Made by a program: the position numbers and the translations under genes. From NCBI GenBank assembly GCA_916610825.1, contig OU744448.1, forward strand, positions 5,520,287 to 5,584,286: a stretch of DNA of 64,000 bases. The letters are read 5' to 3'. Shown here in pieces: positions 1 through 12,619 of the stretch. The notes beneath the pieces are model-generated. The model was not told the DNA's origin and did no database searches. It worked only from the letters and a program-made list of their open reading frames with translations. The DNA is from Haliclystus octoradiatus (lineage: Eukaryota; Cnidaria; Staurozoa; Stauromedusae; Haliclystidae). The stretch's first letter is position 1, and every line of letters starts with the position of its first letter.

Positions 1-186
1 CATAAGATATTTGACTTATTAGATCCATCTTCTCCTGTTAATCTTCACGTTCTTCGTCCTATTTTGCCTTTCTTCGAATCACAGATTCAGAGTTATAATT
101 TCGACCTTTCGTTTCTTTCAAACGCTATCATTTTTGCTGTTTTGCAAGCTCATGCCTGTCTTGTCAGGCTTTTTTTTGTCTCATAA
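1..186 (+). CDS. Open frame running off the left edge, unknown
   Basis: Reading frame 1 is open from the first base for 61 codons and ends at a TAA at 184-186. The peptide is rich in Leu, Phe and Ser and I do not recognise it. It could be the tail of an exon or gene that starts outside the window, or a chance open frame. No upstream context is available and no splice site decides between these. Very uncertain. Confidence 0.18.
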   Translation, partial: HKIFDLLDPSSPVNLHVLRPILPFFESQIQSYNFDLSFLSNAIIFAVLQAHACLVRLFFVS

Positions 187-479
187 TCGCCACTATAGCC
201 AAGCAAATAACTCAAAGAAGAATCGAAGAAGAAGAATGCTCTGAATTATAATATTCTGAAATATATATCATCGATGATGCTAGCATAACTCAAAATTTTA
301 GTTACAATTATTTAGAGATTTTGTTTTTTTTATCTCTCGTGATGTCCAAATTGTTTTGGCTTGCTTGATCCAAACACGGGAGTTAGCCAATCAAATCATT
401 AGAACATGCAGCATTCGAAAATCTCCCGAGTTTTCAATACATCTTTCTAACTATGTGCACTGCTTTTGGTGAATCTATG
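187..479. other. No gene seen
   Basis: AT-rich sequence with no convincing coding frame or repeat recognised. Confidence 0.5.
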
Positions 480-1010
480 CGTCTATAATTTGAAAGTATG
501 TGGCTATGCGGCTAACAGTATTCAATAAGCAACTATTAACAAACGCTTTTCATTATTATTCTTAATTTGACCTGAATAGCTGATTGTACACTAATACAGC
601 TGACTAATTAAAAATGATTGAGTAATTATAGCTAACAGTAAAAATATAAACAATGAAATTGTTAAGTAATATTTCATAACAGTGCACTGCCTGCAAGACG
701 ATGTGTGCCAGCCATATCTTGATTATATTCTGAAAAAGACAGTTCCTATTGTCTTATTCCTCTCCATCTTCAGTGGAATCATTTTCATCGGTGAAGGATA
801 TTTCTGCAATGCTTTCAATTGATCTCTGATCACATCTTCATCATCATCATCATTCTCTTAATCTATGTCCATTGATAAGAGCTATGCAACGGACAATCAT
901 TGGATTCTCCCCCGTTTCACCTTCTAGTGGATGTGCATTGCTCATCAAAGCTACCATGTCATTGGAAGCTTTGAATCAAACTATCAAAACATTATACTGT
1001 TTACTATAGT
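480..1010. repeat. Duplicated block, copy 1 (partner at 9815-10860)
   Basis: This stretch and 9815-10860 share colinear, moderately diverged sequence. Landmarks in common are the AAGTATGTGGCT motif, the ACTAATAC stretch, the segment around GACGATGTGTRCCAGCC and the CAGTTGATCTCT segment before a CATCATCAT run. On the - strand both copies can be read as a short acidic peptide (a D-rich run followed by VIRDQLK), so a decayed exon is possible. No complete gene is visible. In the partner the homology is broken by about 540 bp of foreign sequence. Confidence 0.6.
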
Positions 1011-1268
1011 CACAACTTCTTTCAAGTCATTGTAAAGCGCAATTGAGCAATTTTCGAAATAGAGCTTTAGAAATAAATAAACTTGTTATTATCAACTTAT
1101 CAGGTTATCATAAAATTCATCATACTTCACCTCACTCTGTAAAATCACAAAATAACTCAAATTACACAAATTCCAGGTACAACAACAGCTAAAGAGCATT
1201 GTCTCATTCACATTACTGACTGTCTTGTGGACAAAACCTTTTAGCTTTTTCAAGTCCTGAATAAATGC

Positions 1269-1364
<96 letters not shown>
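1269..1364. repeat. (TGA)n trinucleotide microsatellite
   Basis: About 32 uninterrupted TGA units. On the - strand this reads as a long poly-Ile run, an artefact of the repeat. It lies just to the left of a LINE reverse-transcriptase fragment. Confidence 0.95.
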
Positions 1365-1365
<1 letters not shown>

Positions 1366-1392
1366 ATTTACTGACTGCCTTTTGCATTTCAA

Positions 1393-1545
1393 AGGTGTTA
1401 GAGCCAATAGCATATAACCAACTTTATGCATCTATGAACAAGTACTTCAGCATTTCCCAACACGGCTTTAGACTTGAGATATCCACTGTTTCAGCTCTTT
1501 CAATATCTCAGATAAAATTCTAAAGAATATTGATGAACACCAAGG
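1393..1545 (+). pseudogene. LINE reverse transcriptase fragment
   Basis: About 150 bp closely matching 3418-3565. In translation it gives the RT stretch around VLEPIAYNQLYAY, corresponding to the LLERVVYNQLYFY region of the intact LINE at 25.3 kb. The fragment is short, has frame breaks and no catalytic motif. Together with the second copy at 3.4 kb it flanks a decayed hAT-like transposase as a direct repeat. Confidence 0.6.
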
Positions 1546-1984
1546 GACATGTTTAAATTATATTCTCATAAAAAGCATTGTAAATCGGACTATTTTGTTT
1601 ATGCTCATTTTTTGCCATTCCGAGCACTAAAAGAGATATATACTTACTACTTTTATTTACAGATAAAATCAACAGAATAGAATGTATGATGATTAACAAC
1701 ATTCTTCAAAACAATCAATACTAATATTTGTGCTTGTTTCTAAACCTTTTAACAAGAAGCTTAATATCATATATAGGTATTGTTGGATAATGAAATAATT
1801 TGATCAAGTCCATTTATCAAGCCGCTTGGGAACAAGTTAATCTAAGAACGATATTTGTTTTCTATATTAATTAATCTCAAGTATTCTACTCTCTAGAAGA
1901 CTCCATGTAAAGGTAATATCTTCAAGATCGACATTTTCAATAAATTTTCTCTCGGTGGATGGATAAGTTAATCAAACTATTCTA

Positions 1985-3405
1985 TCTTTCGTCAGATGTT
2001 GATGATCTAAGGTGACTGTTTACTATTTTCATTTTCTCAAATGTTCTCTTATTTTTAGCAACAGTAACAGGAGCTGTGTAGAGTATTTTGTAAGCTAAGT
2101 AAACAGTAGAAAACAAATGCTGAAGATCGAATGCTAAATTATAATATTCTTCGAATTTAGACGGAGGATTGACAAGCTTTGCAACTTGGATTTTGAATAT
2201 CTCCATTTCAGCAATGAAACAGTCAAGATCAAATAGACGGGTTTTGAGAAAGAGATTCAGCATTGGTTGCATTTCTTATTAATTCATTTCCCGATTTAAC
2301 AGAAGAGGCTCAAGCACACTTGCCAGTGGCTTTATCTTTTATAAGCAAATAGCAGCATTCTCAGTACACTCACGTTCCAGGGTATCCAGTACTTCAATCA
2401 TGGACTTACGATAAAATTGAAGAATCCAATGTCTGCAGTAGCTTCTGGATTTCTGTCCATTACGCGCAATGGTCTTCTTGGTCGATAACGTCTTGAAAAT
2501 TCCTCTGAAGAATTGATGTTGAATTTTTCAGCTAAGGAAACAGAAGCTTCTATTTGCTTGTTCGTATCTGCTTCGTTTCTTCTTATTTCTTTCAATGGGT
2601 CGACCATGTATTTGAGTAAAGTCAATGCATCAAGCATGTCTAACGTTTCTTTTCGCATTTCTATTGTTACCAACTTGGCTTTTTCATCAATATACGCGTA
2701 AACATTATTGAAAAGATGAAATCGAAGGATAAAATGTTCTTTTGGAGTCCCGAAGCCCTGCTTTGAGCTTTCCGGTCCATTTTCTCAACTGAAAACGTCT
2801 CGCATAAGGCATCACAGAATGCTTCAAATGGCCTCCATATAGCTTCAATGGATTCACTTCCGTAGACGCACCTGGTCTTTGACAAATTTCTTAGTTTCAA
2901 AGCGTCATCGATAGTATCAATTTTTAATTTTAATTTTAAGCAATCTTAACATCGTTTTTCGGTAATAACTGGAGCTAAAAAACACATACGCCTAGTGCAG
3001 CACTACATACACTGAAGAAATGAGATCCGTTTTCGAACAATGCTCAATAAAGGTTTTGGATCTATGACCCTGGCATGGTATACACGGTACAATTCTTTGA
3101 AATTCATCCTGAAGACAACGCTGTGCACCATTGAATTTCTCAAACATAGATGCTGTATAGTCATATGATTGGAATACCAAGTGATCAATATTTAAGCCAT
3201 TATCGTTAAGGGACATCATTATATCTTTTGCCTGTCCTTTTCCTTTTCTCTTGGTTGATTTGTATTATCAATATCCCGAACAGGGACCACTAGTCGATCT
3301 GTCTTGCTTGTATAAGGAGATGTTTCCGCCATAACCGAATACATCCCTGCTTCTTCAATTTTAACACTGATAATTGCTCGTATAATATTTGCTAACATTG
3401 TGATA
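1985..3405 (-). pseudogene. Decayed hAT-like transposase (ZMYM1/DUF4371 type)
   Basis: Several - strand open pieces follow one another in the order expected for the ZMYM1-like/DUF4371 hAT-related family. First comes a piece with EAGMYSVMAETSP (cf. the family's 'YS(I/V)MxDxTxD' segment, 3402-3219). Next are a CIPCQGHRSKTFIEH piece (3219-2992), a RNLSKTRCVYGSESIEAIW piece (2900-2667) and a DALTLLKYMVDPLKEIR piece (2673-2398). Last is a C-terminal piece with TAPVTVAKNKRTFEKMKIV (2272-1982), which resembles the hAT dimerisation region. The pieces are in different frames and separated by stops, so the gene is dead. No terminal inverted repeats or target duplication were found. Family assignment rests on motif resemblance only. 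Confidence 0.65.
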
Positions 3406-3413
3406 AATTCATT

Positions 3414-4172
3414 TTGAGGTATTAGAACCAATAGCATATAACCAACTTTATGCATATATGAACAAGTACTTCAGAATTTCCCAACATCGCTTTAGTCTTG
3501 AGATATCCATTGTTTCAGCTCTTTTAAACATCTCAAATGAAATACTAAAGAATATGGATGAACATCTACTATCAATCCTACTGCTAATTGATCTTTCCAG
3601 AGCATTCGAAAGTATTAGCCATTCCACGTTATGTGAAAGTGTTATCATGCCTTGGCTAATATCTGATTCAATCACACCATTGCTTTGTACGACCAATTTT
3701 GGACTATGCAAGCCAAATATGGAGTCCATATCAAGTCCAAGGTATCAAATTTTTGGAATCAATTTGGAGACAATTTACAAAATGGTGGTTCATAATTAAG
3801 TCACTATCTTATGCAATCTCCATGTTAAATATTAAAAGGTTAGAGCAATGTCGACTCCATACAGACCTTATTTATTATTTTAAAATTATAAATGGCTATG
3901 TAGATCGTAATAGAAATTTAGTTTTTAACATTTCAACTGCGCGCAAAGGAAACTTTTCTCAAATGGATAATAGTTTAGAAGCCTTCAATTGGCCAACACT
4001 TCAGCAATATTTCAAAATACAAAGCATCATGCTCTATTCTGTTAAATTGGTATCTAAACTGGCAACTCAACGCCAAACATTATTTTATCAACGCCAATGT
4101 AACTCACTACCGGATCATGTCATTTATGTGAAATCACCCATACTATACTCACTATACTCGTCACATTTATGA
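3414..4172 (+). pseudogene. CR1/Jockey-like LINE ORF2, internally deleted
   Basis: The frame from about 3418 gives RT palm sequence with IDLSRAFESISHSTL (compare FIDLKKAFDTVNHSILL in the intact LINE here). It then jumps, with the FADD catalytic motif missing, to C-terminal LINE sequence. That sequence has an MDYASQIWSP start (the family's 'LDYxxxIWxP' motif), a stretch RLEQCRLHTDLIYYFKIIN, and a terminal SLPDHVIY-like segment ending at 4172. Two frames overlap at 3699-3799, so at least one frameshift and a deletion are present. Not functional. Confidence 0.7.
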
Positions 4173-4759
4173 AATTTATAGTCACATTTATTTTGTAATA
4201 CAGTCTAATACGGTTAATATCCCACATTTCCTTGCAAGCTAAGAACGGGACAATATTCGAGATGGGATATTATCCGAATTGAGAAATCCGTCAAAACAAA
4301 GGAATTCTGTTCATTGTTAACAAATGTTATTAGATTAACAATACTTACAATGATAAAATACCACGGACAACCATATAATGATTTCAAGGTAAGTCCAATT
4401 TATACAGAAGTTTTAAAATTCATCAGCTTCTTCTTCTTGGTCGTGAAATTTTTCCTATGTACTGATTATTTTACCATGATTTTTACGAAGTGTGGGATGA
4501 AATGACTGTAACAGTATTATTTACAAAGAAATACATTTTTGCAATCCATCACAGCAAATTTGCAATACAAAATGTTTCTGTTTTTCTTAGTCACGATGTC
4601 ACTGTCTAAAGTGGTCGATATATGTCATCATCCAATTGGTCATATGCCAATTGGTTAGTTATGTATAGATTTATAATAAAAATTGAGGAGAAAATATTTA
4701 ATAATCAAGCAGAGAATATATAAATCTAATCGCATATTTCCAATCTTCTTTGCAATATC
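4173..4759. other. No gene seen
   Basis: Probably the 3' tail of the preceding LINE remnant, then unassigned AT-rich DNA. No coding frame is supported. Confidence 0.4.
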
Positions 4760-5321
4760 CAATATAAAATATCTGATTACCTATAGTATTAAAAGATCGA
4801 AGCCAACTAAAATGAATGTAGTGAGCAACAGCAACCAACACCCACATCGTATTTACGAGTAAGATTATCTTCCTATTTATGGGAAAGAGAAGCAGTTGCT
4901 GTCCCATCATGATACCCAAGACATTTCTTCACACTACCATATAAGGTCATATAAACCAAGATGGCCATTTCTTTCTTGTATATAGAAAGCATCGTTTGAT
5001 TACTTACGATTCTTCGCCATGATTATAATTGACAGAGCATTCTTCGCACAACCACAGTAAGCCAGAAGGGTTACGTGTATGCACCCATTCACAATGTTTT
5101 GTTCCCTAAACTTCTTCTCTGAAGTAATGACTAGTTTATTGTCTGGAGAGATTGCCAATTGGATTCTTAACCAAATTTGACAATGGTTATTCTTTTCTGC
5201 ATTGATCGCTTGTAGAATAATAAGTAGGATTCAAACTAAAATTATGGTATCGGCATTGTTGCAATACATTTAAGTTTCCCTGACATAGTCTATACGAAAT
5301 CCATAGAGCAAGCAAGAAAAT
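4760..5321 (-). pseudogene. Decayed copy of the IL-17-like secreted cysteine-rich family
   Basis: On the - strand 5321-5008 aligns with exon 2 of the gene at 35.3 kb. It starts after an AG, contains a QQC...NP(T)YYSTSDQC-like stretch, and ends in a CEECSVNYNHG segment followed by a GTAAGT donor at 5007, in the same phase-2 position as the other copies. Exon 3 homology follows at about 4940-4760, with a CLGYHDGTATASLSHK piece and then a KYDVGVGCCCSLHS piece in a shifted frame. In-frame stops occur in both exons, so this copy is dead. No first exon was found on this strand. Confidence 0.6.
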
Positions 5322-6571
5322 CTCAAAACGTTAAAGTGCATAAGGCCCCAAAAAGTGTTTTTTTCGGAATCGAATAGCCTAATGGAAAATAAATAGAAAT
5401 GGCGAAAATAATATTTCGATTTGGACTCTTATTAGCTGAGTTAATAATATTGGAAATATCACATTTCAAAGATAGTGCGCCTTCGAAAGTTTGAACTCAT
5501 GTTGAAATGACAAGAGAGACAACTATGGAAAAATAACAAAGTCTAGACTTCAAACATCGTAACTTTCTTCTTGCGAAAAAGAATGTTTCCACTTCCCAGA
5601 ACAGATATGCCCGTATATTTGAAAACCTTGTTGGCCTTATATGACTGAAATCAAACGTTAATTGTAGAGTTTAAAAAGGTTTTATTAGACTTCGATTTAG
5701 GTTTTCTGTCAAAAAGGAGAAAAACTCAAATTTTTCGATTACTGTTAAATCTCTTGGCGGCATTTAGAAATCCGTTCCGATATTGTCAAATGAAGGCTTC
5801 TGATAAACATCAATGACATTAAGCTCCAGCTTCAGCTAAACCTCCTTTGAGCAATTTTATTAATTATAAGGTTTGAATGGGGATCAAAAAGGAAACATGG
5901 TAGAATTACATTACCTCAAGTTTCACACCCTAAAGGGATCATCAGGTGATTTATTTCAAGCAGACTAAAAACTTTCATCTCTATCCTATATGAGCTATTA
6001 TGATTTACAGTTGATTAGTTATTAAATATGCTAATTTTTTTATTATGCCTCTTTCCTTTACAATTTATTAAAAGCTCTGCAAGATTATTCACAACATCGT
6101 GGGTATAGTCGTGTGCTTCATTTTAAATCACACATGATAGTTATTTGAATGAAGAAGGACTAATTTCCATACTACAGCAAGGAGATTGTAGATATACCCT
6201 TGAAATTAGAGCAGAGTAACACTTCAAAATAAAACAATCTGATTGCAATAATTGGATGATATATATTATCGATGTCTCAGAATAGAATGTGCCTGTTTTA
6301 AATTATGATTTTTTGTTGTTGTGTCAAGATAATATGGTTATTAACACTATGTTGCATGCATATAGATAATAGCATCTTGCATGAACTACAATGAACCGAC
6401 ATGTTATCCATTGCAGGCCAACTATAATAAGTGCAGTGGCGTACTCAGTAGTATAATTAGTTCTTCATATTGTTTCTTTAACAGTCTTTTTGTATATAAG
6501 CTTTACTCATTATTCGTGCTCAAAGTTTCATATTTGTTTGTTTTCCATTGGGATTTTTCTTTAAATCATAT
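5322..6571. other. No gene seen
   Basis: AT-rich DNA without a supported coding frame, RNA or recognised repeat. Lies between two decayed copies of the IL-17-like family. Confidence 0.45.
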
Positions 6572-7960
6572 TTAGAAAAACAAGTGATATAAATACTGCA
6601 TCCAACTGTGAGGATGAAATGAGCAACAGCAGCCAACACCAAGTTCTTACTGTGTTTTAAAATATAGAACTAGTATGAAAGAGTAGCAGTTGCTGATGTT
6701 TTCATACAAGCACGATGATACGCAAGACATGTTTGATCACCAGAGCATACAATTTCATTGGTGTATCGTGGAATCCTAACAATAGAATCAGAAGTACTAT
6801 ACTCAAAACCAGCAATCTATTTCATTACGTAAAGAGGAAGTCCAATTTACATATGCTTTGGATGAACAGAGCTAACATCGAATTAGGTACGACAATGCAT
6901 ATACCATCTCATAAGTTCGCATGAGATGTTAAGCAGACAAACAAAATATTGAAAATGTCGAAAATAAACTTTTTGAAAACAGAGTTTTTCTGTTTAACTT
7001 CTTGATAGTTTGAAACTTGTATAAAGAAGTATACTCTGATGATTTGCAAGAATTTTGATACGGAAAGTAATTCTTGTTTTAGAATAGAAATCCTAAAAAT
7101 CAAAGTAAATGCAGTTTGCATTGAAAATAGCTGATTGAAGATAATTTTATTGTAATTATCCCCAATGCTATAGTTATGATGCACTGTGAATGTCTATAAT
7201 AAATTATTTTAATTGTTTTAAATCCCGATTTTTTAAAATTCATTCATCGACAATCGTTCAATCACATAAGAACGCCGTCACAATAGAAACTTTCCAAAGT
7301 GCTTTTCTCTAACTTTTCACTTTGAATTGGTGCGCTTTGGGGGATAACAAAAAATCGTCGATCAAATTCCGAATGTTGGAACAAATAAAGAAAATTGAAC
7401 TTTGAAGTAACGAGTTTCAAAATCATTAACTTTTTGGAAATCATCTTCAAGATTAATCGAATTTTGAGCCATTTCCCTGAAAGACAAAATCACACACAAC
7501 TAGCTTGTATACCCAAGAGTTAACAGCCGGTAGTCTGGATAGTCCATTCTCCTTACCCTAACTTACCACATTGCTCCATGGTCGAATGTGACAGAGCATT
7601 CTTTGCATAACCGAAGAAATCCATAATGATCTAGCGAATGCCGATCCAAACAATGCCTTGAAGGTGGAACCTCCACTCTCATCTAGTTTCTTTTTGAGCC
7701 TTCTGTGTGATGACCCAAACCAGAAACCAAGTCAATATCTATACTATTTCTTGAAGTACTTTCTAAATTGTTGCTTGAGTCGCTGCGCTACTAAAATTGG
7801 TCGAGTCTGGTAATATTCATATACTTTTTAATGGCTCTAGAAGTTTGTTCAACTAGTTTGTTTGACTGGTCAGATTGTTCAGACGATTTGTACCATAAAT
7901 CGTTTCGTACAGGGGGTTTACCAATGAAATTTTCAATTAGATTGGGTAGCTGACATTGGC
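6572..7960 (-). pseudogene. Decayed copy of the IL-17-like secreted cysteine-rich family
   Basis: Exon 2 homology runs from about 7960 to 7567. It includes PPVRNDLWYKS (compare PPIRNDVWYRS in the 35.3 kb gene) and ends LCKECSVTFDHGAMW with a GTAAGT donor at 7566. Exon 3 starts after an AG at 6776/6777 and reads IPRYTNEIVCSGDQTCLAYH...CMKTSATATLS. It then meets a stop. After a frameshift it resumes as ELGVGCCCSFHPHSW and ends at a TAA at 6572-6574. Intron 2 would be about 790 bp. The start of exon 2 and its first cysteine region are not clear. Confidence 0.6.
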
Positions 7961-9814
7961 ATTATATCTTCGGTAAATAATATGCTGTATTGATATTCAA
8001 AAAGTATACTCTTGATTATAAGAGATTATAATCTTGACAATACAGTCCATCTTTTTCATGCCTAATGTTTGAAGGTAAATCTGAGGATCTGTTAGAGGGC
8101 GAAGTTGTCAATTGAGGCTCACAACTAACGTATATGACGAGAAGAGATATGATGAAACAGATGATTAGATGAAAATGTGTATAAGACTATTGAATTTTTT
8201 TTTGTTCTCTATTGATAGTATTATCTCAGAATGATCCACTTATTCACCATTAGTAAATGACTGATAACCATAGGTGCATGCTCTATTGATGACCAACATC
8301 TTTTTGTTTATACACAGACTTTAAAAGAAAATAGCTTTTTCAAGAAAAAAAAATTACCTTCAAATCTTTCGAGTACATCTTTCAAATCAACTACGAGCCT
8401 ACCAACACTTTCTGTGAATTTTGTATTTCTTTAAATATTATTCTTTTTTGTATGTATGGCTTCTCTTAGCTAATTGGGTTCTATGTCATTGAATTTTTAA
8501 ATCTAACACAGTTCCTTAATTGAAATGATGGAATTGTTTCTTTCATAAAACAATACATTTAAAATAAAGAAAATAAAATGATATGATATTTTATAAGAAT
8601 AATATTTTTGTGATAATTAGCTGAGGAAAATTCATCTGATCTTCAGTTAAGTTTGAGATTTTATCCCACCAACATATGATCAAATGCGTGGCATACTCCC
8701 GCGCACTACAGTCAATAACACTTGGAGTAACGTAGAACAAAACAACTCTGAATCGGATCACAGTTAATTCTATAAAGGCACGATGCAATATTTAGAAAAA
8801 TGAAAACACTTCAAATCACATGACAGTAATTGTGATCTAAATAACTAATATTTTAAATCATATCAATTAATCACATACACTATTACCCATTCTTATCTGT
8901 TTCGTTCATTTATCATATACTCGCTTTAACATATCATTCTAATCTATCATAACAATGAAAAACTACTAACTAAAATGTCTCCAAACGAAGAAACTCGTGT
9001 TCTAATGTAATTGGTTTTAATAGCTCCTATTCTGATAATTAACTTTCTTGTCCAAGCAGATTTAATATGAACACAATATTACATTTTGCAGGAAATGCCT
9101 CACAATGTTACGAAAGGGAAAAAGAAACTCTGTTTCTAAAATATCACGAAGGTTCTCTGCTTTCTGATTGGTCACAAGAGCGTTCATGAAATCTTAACGT
9201 AAAACATGGCAACAAAAACTGGGAAAAACTGCTAGCTTTGAAAGTTTTATCTGTGATAAAATGCAGAAATTATAACTTTCCGCTAACAATCCAATAAATA
9301 TCTCAATTAGTGAATCGCTTCACTAACCGATATTTAGCTCAAGATGTTTATATTTATCGAAAAGCGTCGTAAATGAGTTATTTACTGTGCGGAATGCAAA
9401 ATAAAAACACAGAATAAAAGACAATTATAGGCTACACTGTTTCAAATTATACCTTAAATTTAGATAACAATTAGTACATCAATTTCTAGAGAACTATGTA
9501 CAATTTATATTACAGACGCTCGTTCTTTATTCTTCATTCTTTATTCAAAAATATATATCTTGCTGTGGGATTTCCTTTGCCTGGTTTATGAATTGAAATT
9601 GAATTTTAAATTGTGAATTCGTGAATTGAGAATTCACCCTCGAGTGAGGATCCGACGTTTGTTTTATTTTAGAAAAGGGTTACCACACGCTTGCAAATGT
9701 TTGTATTCATATTTACTAGACTGGAAAAATGTTTGGGAGAATAAAATTCCATACATCAAAATTGTCTGCACTACAACAACTAATTGTAAACCGTGTGGTG
9801 ATCAGGGTGAATCA
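7961..9814. other. No gene seen
   Basis: Only short chance frames are present on either strand. A stretch near 9.2 kb (AACTGGGAAAAACTGC) weakly resembles part of the repeat at 31.9-32.1 kb but is too diverged to call. Confidence 0.4.
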
Positions 9815-10860
9815 TTGCGTTATGATTGGAAAGTATGTGGCTAACAATATTCAAAATGCAACAATGCTCTAATGATAGCATTTCATTATTAGTTACCTCG
9901 ACATGGAACACTAATTGTACACTAATACTGGACTCATTAATAATGATTGAATAATTGTAGCTATCACTATAGAAATGTAAGCCAGAAAATGCCAAGTGAT
10001 AATTTACAACAGTGTGCTGATAGCTGTTACTAATAATATCCTGCAGGACGATGTGTACCAGCCATATTTTGATTTTATTTTGAAACATCCTCTCTTAGAA
10101 TTGATTTCACCTGTAAATGATACTTTTCCATCATTTTCAGTTGATCTCTTATGACATCATCATCATCTTCATTCTCTTTATCCTATGTCCAGACAAGAGC
10201 CAATGGAAAATCACTGATTTCCTACCCATTGTGACGGTGCTTATGATTTGCCTAATGTTTCAAGAAGTTATCTTAAGGTCAGACAAGGCTAAAACTTTGA
10301 CGATATAGAGGACTGTATGAAAGAGACCAAAAGACGCTAAGGTTCAAAGAAACCACAAATCAATAGACAGCGTACATGAGTGCTAACAGCAAGACTATAT
10401 TAATGCATAAAAACAATGTGAAATAACTAAGTATAAAGATAAGTATAACAACATCAAGACTAAATAGAAACTTATCTCTAAGGCAAGGAATGTTGAGCTC
10501 AAGCGACATGTTGATGTGACGATGGCTAGGCGAGAACTCCCTTAAACAAGTTTAACACAGAACTCCACCACAAAACAGACAAGAAGAAGTGCCATATAAT
10601 ACAAAGCACAAATTATAACTATTGAAATACTAAACAATACGATGAATGCAATCAATCACAATGAAACATTACAAACACAAATAGAAACTAATGAACGATG
10701 ACAATGATTGTGACTAAACATAAAGGCGACAACTAATGGCAACAGAAAACGCGTCAACATTCCATTTCTTCTTCTAGTTGATTTGCATTGTTCATCAAAT
10801 CTAACATGTCATTGTACACTTTTAAACAAACATTACTTTTGAACAAGCCTTCAATTGTTG
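9815..10860. repeat. Duplicated block, copy 2 (partner at 480-1010)
   Basis: Colinear homology with 480-1010 runs from 9815 to about 10225 and resumes at about 10765 (TTCTAGTKGATKTGCATTG). The middle (about 10226-10764) has no counterpart in copy 1. Same orientation as copy 1. Confidence 0.6.
10226..10764. mobile_element. Foreign A-rich segment interrupting the duplicated block
   Basis: This segment is absent from the partner copy at 480-1010 and is unusually A-rich on the + strand (A far exceeds T), unlike its surroundings. No open frame, inverted ends or target duplication could be assigned, so the element type is unknown. A deletion in copy 1 is the alternative to an insertion here. Confidence 0.35.
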
Positions 10861-11639
10861 ACCTCTATATGGATAGTAGCGTCTGTTTCTTTTAAGCTAT
10901 ATGCTGTCTGCCCGCCCTGCCTGTCTGCTCGTCTCACTGGCGAAATAATACCTAAAAATATACGGGAAATTATGCAAACCTTTGCCTCGAGTAACAGATT
11001 AGTGGTATGATAATTATGATTTTATGATGATTTATGATTATGATGTTCATTGGTGCGGAAAAAACGTGCTCAAATCACACATCAAAATGGTCAAAATTGC
11101 GTAAATAGCTTTAAAACTGCGCAAAGATGTTTGAAATTCAAGGTCTGTTAATATGCTAATATAATGTGGAAGCGAGCCGGACCTGCATAATTATGATGCC
11201 ATATGCATAATCCGTATGATTTACATTATGCTGAAGTATCTGTAATGTCATTTCTACCGGAGTCATTTAACTGACTTCAGTAGTTGACTGAAGTGCTGAA
11301 AGACAAATATTTTAGAAAAGATACAACTCAAACATTTTTCGTCTATGGTTTCGAGGTATCTACATGAATTGATCCTACCGTTCTAAGAGTCTTGGAATAC
11401 CACGACTAGAGGGTCAGCGATTGCATCTTCACTAACACGTATTTTTGTAAGGAAATAAATGAATGGGCAGGTGGAGTTGCGGTTGTCTGACAATGTAGTA
11501 CTTCTGGAAACAAAGACCTTTGGTCACACTATACGCTTTATCCCACGGACACCTTCAAAGTCAACGACAAACATTATTTTTGTTTTGATCTTGTAATGAG
11601 CAACTTTTGTTTACTATCGATGATCTGGTTTGATCAAAG
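10861..11639. other. No gene seen
   Basis: No supported gene. Contains short ATGATTTATGATT-type repeats near 11.0 kb. Confidence 0.4.
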
Positions 11640-11858
11640 TCAACCAGCACATTTATAAAACCAACTCTCACATTTATTCTTTAATATTCCAATAAAAGCA
11701 CACAGTGTTTTGTATTTACAATCTCCACCTGGTTGTCTTGGAGGAATATTGATTGTTTCACACAGTTGGTTAACAAAGAAATAACACTGGTGATCTAAAT
11801 CATAACTTTGCAGAACACATTCGTTTACAACTAGTATAACGCTCCGCCAGCTTTTCAT
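11640..11858 (-). CDS. Small cysteine-rich open frame, unknown
   Basis: A 72-residue frame from ATG at 11858, preceded at once by an in-frame TAA. It has six cysteines, including a GDCKYKTLC stretch and a C-terminal CESWFYKC. There is no clear signal peptide. I do not recognise a family. It may be a lone exon, a small gene or a chance frame; the cysteine density is the only reason to list it. Confidence 0.2.
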   Translation of the reverse strand: MKSWRSVILVVNECVLQSYDLDHQCYFFVNQLCETINIPPRQPGGDCKYKTLCAFIGILKNKCESWFYKCAG

Positions 11859-12619
11859 GTGTTCTTATTCGTAATTAATCTAATTAGTCATTTGACAATA
11901 AGAGGCTCAATAATAACAAATGCTATATCAATATCATAAGAAAGAGCTGACAACTATTGTTGTCCTCTATTCTTCTCCCAATTATGATCATTAAATCCCT
12001 TCTCAGGCTCTGACTATCTGTTTGGTTTTAATTTAAAACTATTCTGCTCTTTGTGCGATAATCAATTGTCTCTGTATGTCAAATTAATCCTTTCTGATGT
12101 TCAATCGTCTTTCAAAACAAGTAATCATCTTGATAGCCTAATAACATTATATAATATTCTATTTCCAATCTTCTTCCAAATCCAAATTTAATTTTATTTC
12201 GAATTTGTTTTGCTCTTCACTAATCACTCTCTCGCTAATTGACTGATGAGGCTGCTGGTTTGATAAAGAATCTAAAAACTTATTGAAATTTCATAGACTA
12301 TGATCATTATTAATAATATGGCGTCAACCTCATGCCTGTTAAATTTACAATCTAAATCTCTTATTTGTACTTGAAAGAACTGAATCCAATTAAGATACAA
12401 CGATTGAATAATAACGTGATTCTTCAGTGAGGTCATTAGAAAGGAAAAAGATACTGTAGTACCTACCATATTGCAGATGAGCCACACCGGGATTACAAAG
12501 GGCATAACTTCCAACAGATTCCAAAGCGAAGATGAGGAGAAAAATATGTTTTCGAGTAGGAAATGTCCAACAGCTCATATTTAATTTTATCTTTATATAA
12601 ACCAACATTGGATATATAC
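11859..12619. other. No gene seen
   Basis: AT-rich, no coding frame supported on either strand. Confidence 0.4.

Noticed and set aside
146..178. GCCTG...CAGGC hairpin followed by T8, like a bacterial intrinsic terminator
   Set aside because: The stem is only 5 bp and everything else in the window is eukaryotic; poly-T runs are common here by composition.
1213..1431. - strand frame with a long poly-isoleucine tract
   Set aside because: It is the translated (TGA)n microsatellite plus antisense LINE sequence, not a gene.
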